A DNA stretch of 15,460 nucleotides from NCBI GenBank assembly GCA_902772675.1, contig CACYBN010000072.1:1-15460 (forward strand), given 5' to 3'. Below the pieces are notes generated by a model that did no database searches, was not told where the DNA came from, and saw only the letters and a list, made by a program, of their open reading frames with translations. Within the stretch, counting starts at the first letter, position 1. Each line of letters starts with the position of its first letter. The DNA comes from an uncultured Erysipelotrichaceae bacterium. Lineage in GTDB: Bacteria > Bacillota_I > Bacilli_A > RF39 > UBA660. Shown here in pieces: positions 14,163-15,460 of the stretch. Made by a program: the position numbers and the translations under genes.

Positions 14163-15120
14163 CTTTATCTTCATCCTTAATCAAAGTTGCTACTTTATCA
14201 TCATCATAATCATCGAATAATGTATCTAGATTTGCAACACCTTTTTTATGTGATTTAACTATATTTATATTTTTAAATATATAGTAAAGTATTACAAATA
14301 CAAATAGAATTAATACATATACTACGATAAATTTTAATACTTCAACATTTATTACTTTCAAGAAATCATTTATTATTTCTGCTACTGCAGTTCCTTTAAA
14401 GTTGATTAGTAATGTTACAAAGAACATAATTAGTAATAAAACTATTTCTACAATTAAAGGAATTACTGAATATCCAAAAGAAGCCATTATATTAAAATTA
14501 ATAATTCCTATTAATAAGAAACATACTACTAATACAATTATAGATATCATTCTATAATCTTCATTTATTAATAATTTTACTATATCTATAATAGTCTTTT
14601 CTTCATTATATTTTTCTTCTACTTTAGTATATACTTCTTCTAATTTTTCATTAGAAATAATATCATCTTTTTCATAATCGATATTATATTGTTTTTCTAT
14701 ACTAGAATATACTTCATTTTTAATTTTATTTGTAATTTTTAATTGATCACTTAATTCTTTTAATACACCTAATTCTTGTTCAATACGATAATCTATATAT
14801 TCATCAACACCAGATTTTATCTTTTGATTTAAAATATCTTTATTTATTGTTGGTCTCTTATCTAGTTTTCCTACTTGATATAAAGTCTCATTAGTAAAAT
14901 AGTCATATACTATTTCATCTATATCTATATATTCCATTATACCTTCAGGCAATTCTAATTTTATAAGTTGTTCATATTTAATTTCATTTTTATTTAAAGT
15001 ATTAAAGATTACATCATAATTAATTAAAGTATTTGAAAATATATTTATAGTTAAATATGACATAGATATAAATAATACTATTGATAATAGAGTTGTTAAA
15101 AAAGTTTTTATTTTCTCCAT
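14146..15120 (-). CDS. Four-TM envelope protein with large external domain, 324 aa
   Basis: The family is unknown to me. Membrane helices are at about 8-28, 191-208, 218-240 and 262-283. Between the first and second lies an external domain of about 160 residues, helical and charged, with no cysteines. The C-terminal 40 residues are cytoplasmic and very acidic (LFDDYDDDKV then EDKDEKSK). This layout, one helix, a large outer loop and then a helical trio, occurs in envelope complexes of Gram-positives, but I see no diagnostic motif. It is the first gene of the six-gene operon, with an AAGGAGG five bases before ATG and an extended -10 promoter. Its end overlaps the next gene by 17 bases. Confidence 0.8.
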   Translation of the reverse strand: MEKIKTFLTTLLSIVLFISMSYLTINIFSNTLINYDVIFNTLNKNEIKYEQLIKLELPEGIMEYIDIDEIVYDYFTNETLYQVGKLDKRPTINKDILNQKIKSGVDEYIDYRIEQELGVLKELSDQLKITNKIKNEVYSSIEKQYNIDYEKDDIISNEKLEEVYTKVEEKYNEEKTIIDIVKLLINEDYRMISIIVLVVCFLLIGIINFNIMASFGYSVIPLIVEIVLLLIMFFVTLLINFKGTAVAEIINDFLKVINVEVLKFIVVYVLILFVFVILYYIFKNINIVKSHKKGVANLDTLFDDYDDDKVATLIKDEDKDEKSK

Positions 15121-15150
15121 AAATCCTCCTTATAATTACTATCTAATAAA

Positions 15151-15179
15151 ATTATAACATTTAAATTAATTTCTTTGAA
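15151..15179 (-). promoter_or_regulatory. Extended -10 promoter of the six-gene envelope operon
   Basis: TATAAT (15151-15156) is preceded by TGT (AATGTTATAAT, the same eleven bases as upstream of the 57-aa gene). A -35 of TTCAAA (15174-15179) lies at 17-base spacing. The leader would be about 24 bases and include AAGGAGG. It starts right after the proS terminator. Confidence 0.6.
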
Positions 15180-15204
15180 TAAAAAAAGTGGTTTTAACCA
15201 CTTT
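15177..15204 (-). terminator. Intrinsic terminator of proS
   Basis: AAAGTGGTT (15185-15193) pairs with AACCACTTT (15196-15204), an 8-9 bp stem with a tight loop, followed on the minus strand by seven T (15181-15187, partly in the stem). The proS stop codon at 15203-15205 overlaps the outer stem. Confidence 0.88.
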
Positions 15205-15460
15205 ATTTATTAATAACTTCTTTTATTTTAGAAATAACTTCATCTATAGATATATCTAAATTATCTTTTTCTTTTCTTAATTTAAATTCAACTTTATTTT
15301 CATTTACTTTCTTTCCTACAGTTATTCTTATAGGTATACCGATTAAATCCATATCTTTGAATTTAACTCCAGGTCTTTCATCTCTATCATCATATATAAC
15401 TTCAATACCTAATTTAGTTAAATCATTATAAATAGATTCTGCTACTTTAGTTTGTTCTTC
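15203..15460 (-). CDS. proS: Prolyl-tRNA synthetase, C-terminal part (gene runs off the right edge)
   Basis: Prolyl-tRNA synthetase charges tRNA-Pro in the cytoplasm. Only the last 85 residues are here, from the anticodon-binding domain. They contain the signature of bacterial ProS: an AESIYNDLTKLGIEVIYDD strand-helix-strand unit, then RDERPGVKFKDMDLIGIPIR, and ITVGKK. The protein ends about 36 residues after ITVGKK with a Lys-rich helix, with no extra zinc domain of the archaeal type. The frame is open to the window edge, so the 5' part lies outside. A clear terminator follows the stop, so it is not in one operon with the envelope genes. Threonyl- and histidyl-tRNA synthetases share this fold, but the ERPGVKF and GIP combination points to ProS. 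Confidence 0.93.
   Translation of the reverse strand, partial: EEQTKVAESIYNDLTKLGIEVIYDDRDERPGVKFKDMDLIGIPIRITVGKKVNENKVEFKLRKEKDNLDISIDEVISKIKEVINK

Noticed and set aside
1..15460. Mycoplasma-type code with TGA as Trp
   Set aside because: TGG is used for Trp, no recognised gene needs TGA read through, and TGA serves as a real stop at 13746-13748 in an ATGA overlap.

Overview
The window is very AT-rich chromosomal DNA from a Gram-positive, low-GC bacterium. Spacing and Shine-Dalgarno sequences (AAGGAGG and AGGTGAT types) are Firmicutes-like. Tex has the 719-residue length I recall for Bacillus Tex. TGA acts as a normal stop and Trp is TGG, so the code is 11, not the mycoplasma code. My best guess is an uncultured gut-type member of the Bacilli (RF39-like or Erysipelotrichia-like); this is inferred from style, not from a marker gene. 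I see no mobile element, phage, CRISPR array, rRNA or tRNA.

Layout: almost everything is on the minus strand, so each operon reads from right to left. From the right edge: (1) the C-terminal end of prolyl-tRNA synthetase with its terminator (15177-15460). (2) A six-gene envelope operon (10724-15120) from an extended -10 promoter to a long hairpin: a four-TM protein with a large external domain, a small soluble protein, a family 4 glycosyltransferase of the diglucosyl-diacylglycerol synthase type, a membrane-tethered EIIB-like domain without its phospho-cysteine, a lipoprotein with a C-terminal TM segment, and a two-TM/coiled-coil/CHAP hydrolase. (3) A three-gene membrane set: PrsW-type protease with a zinc ribbon, a permuted papain-like hydrolase and a PAP2 phosphatase (8675-10669). 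(4) A single ArsP_2-like permease gene (7775-8620). (5) The only plus-strand genes, lemA and a DUF3137 gene (6183-7756). (6) A divergent pair: a thioredoxin-fold protein with Ser in place of both active-site Cys and a membrane zinc-ribbon protein (4908-6093). (7) A probably frameshifted small gene, a 90-residue unknown, rmuC, tex and a small two-TM protein (808-4854). (8) A 57-residue basic-tailed single-pass protein too short for ordinary gene calls (581-754). (9) A 156-residue unknown with a perfect consensus promoter (13-483).

Common themes: most genes concern the envelope (glycolipid synthesis, wall hydrolysis, membrane proteolysis, lipid phosphate removal), beside housekeeping genes (tex, rmuC, proS). 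Two proteins keep the fold of an enzyme but have lost the key cysteines (the thioredoxin-like and EIIB-like ones), and two unrelated membrane proteins carry similar C-terminal zinc ribbons. Five minus-strand genes have their stop codon inside the arm of the terminator hairpin, a compact architecture. No stretch over 300 bases lacks a gene.
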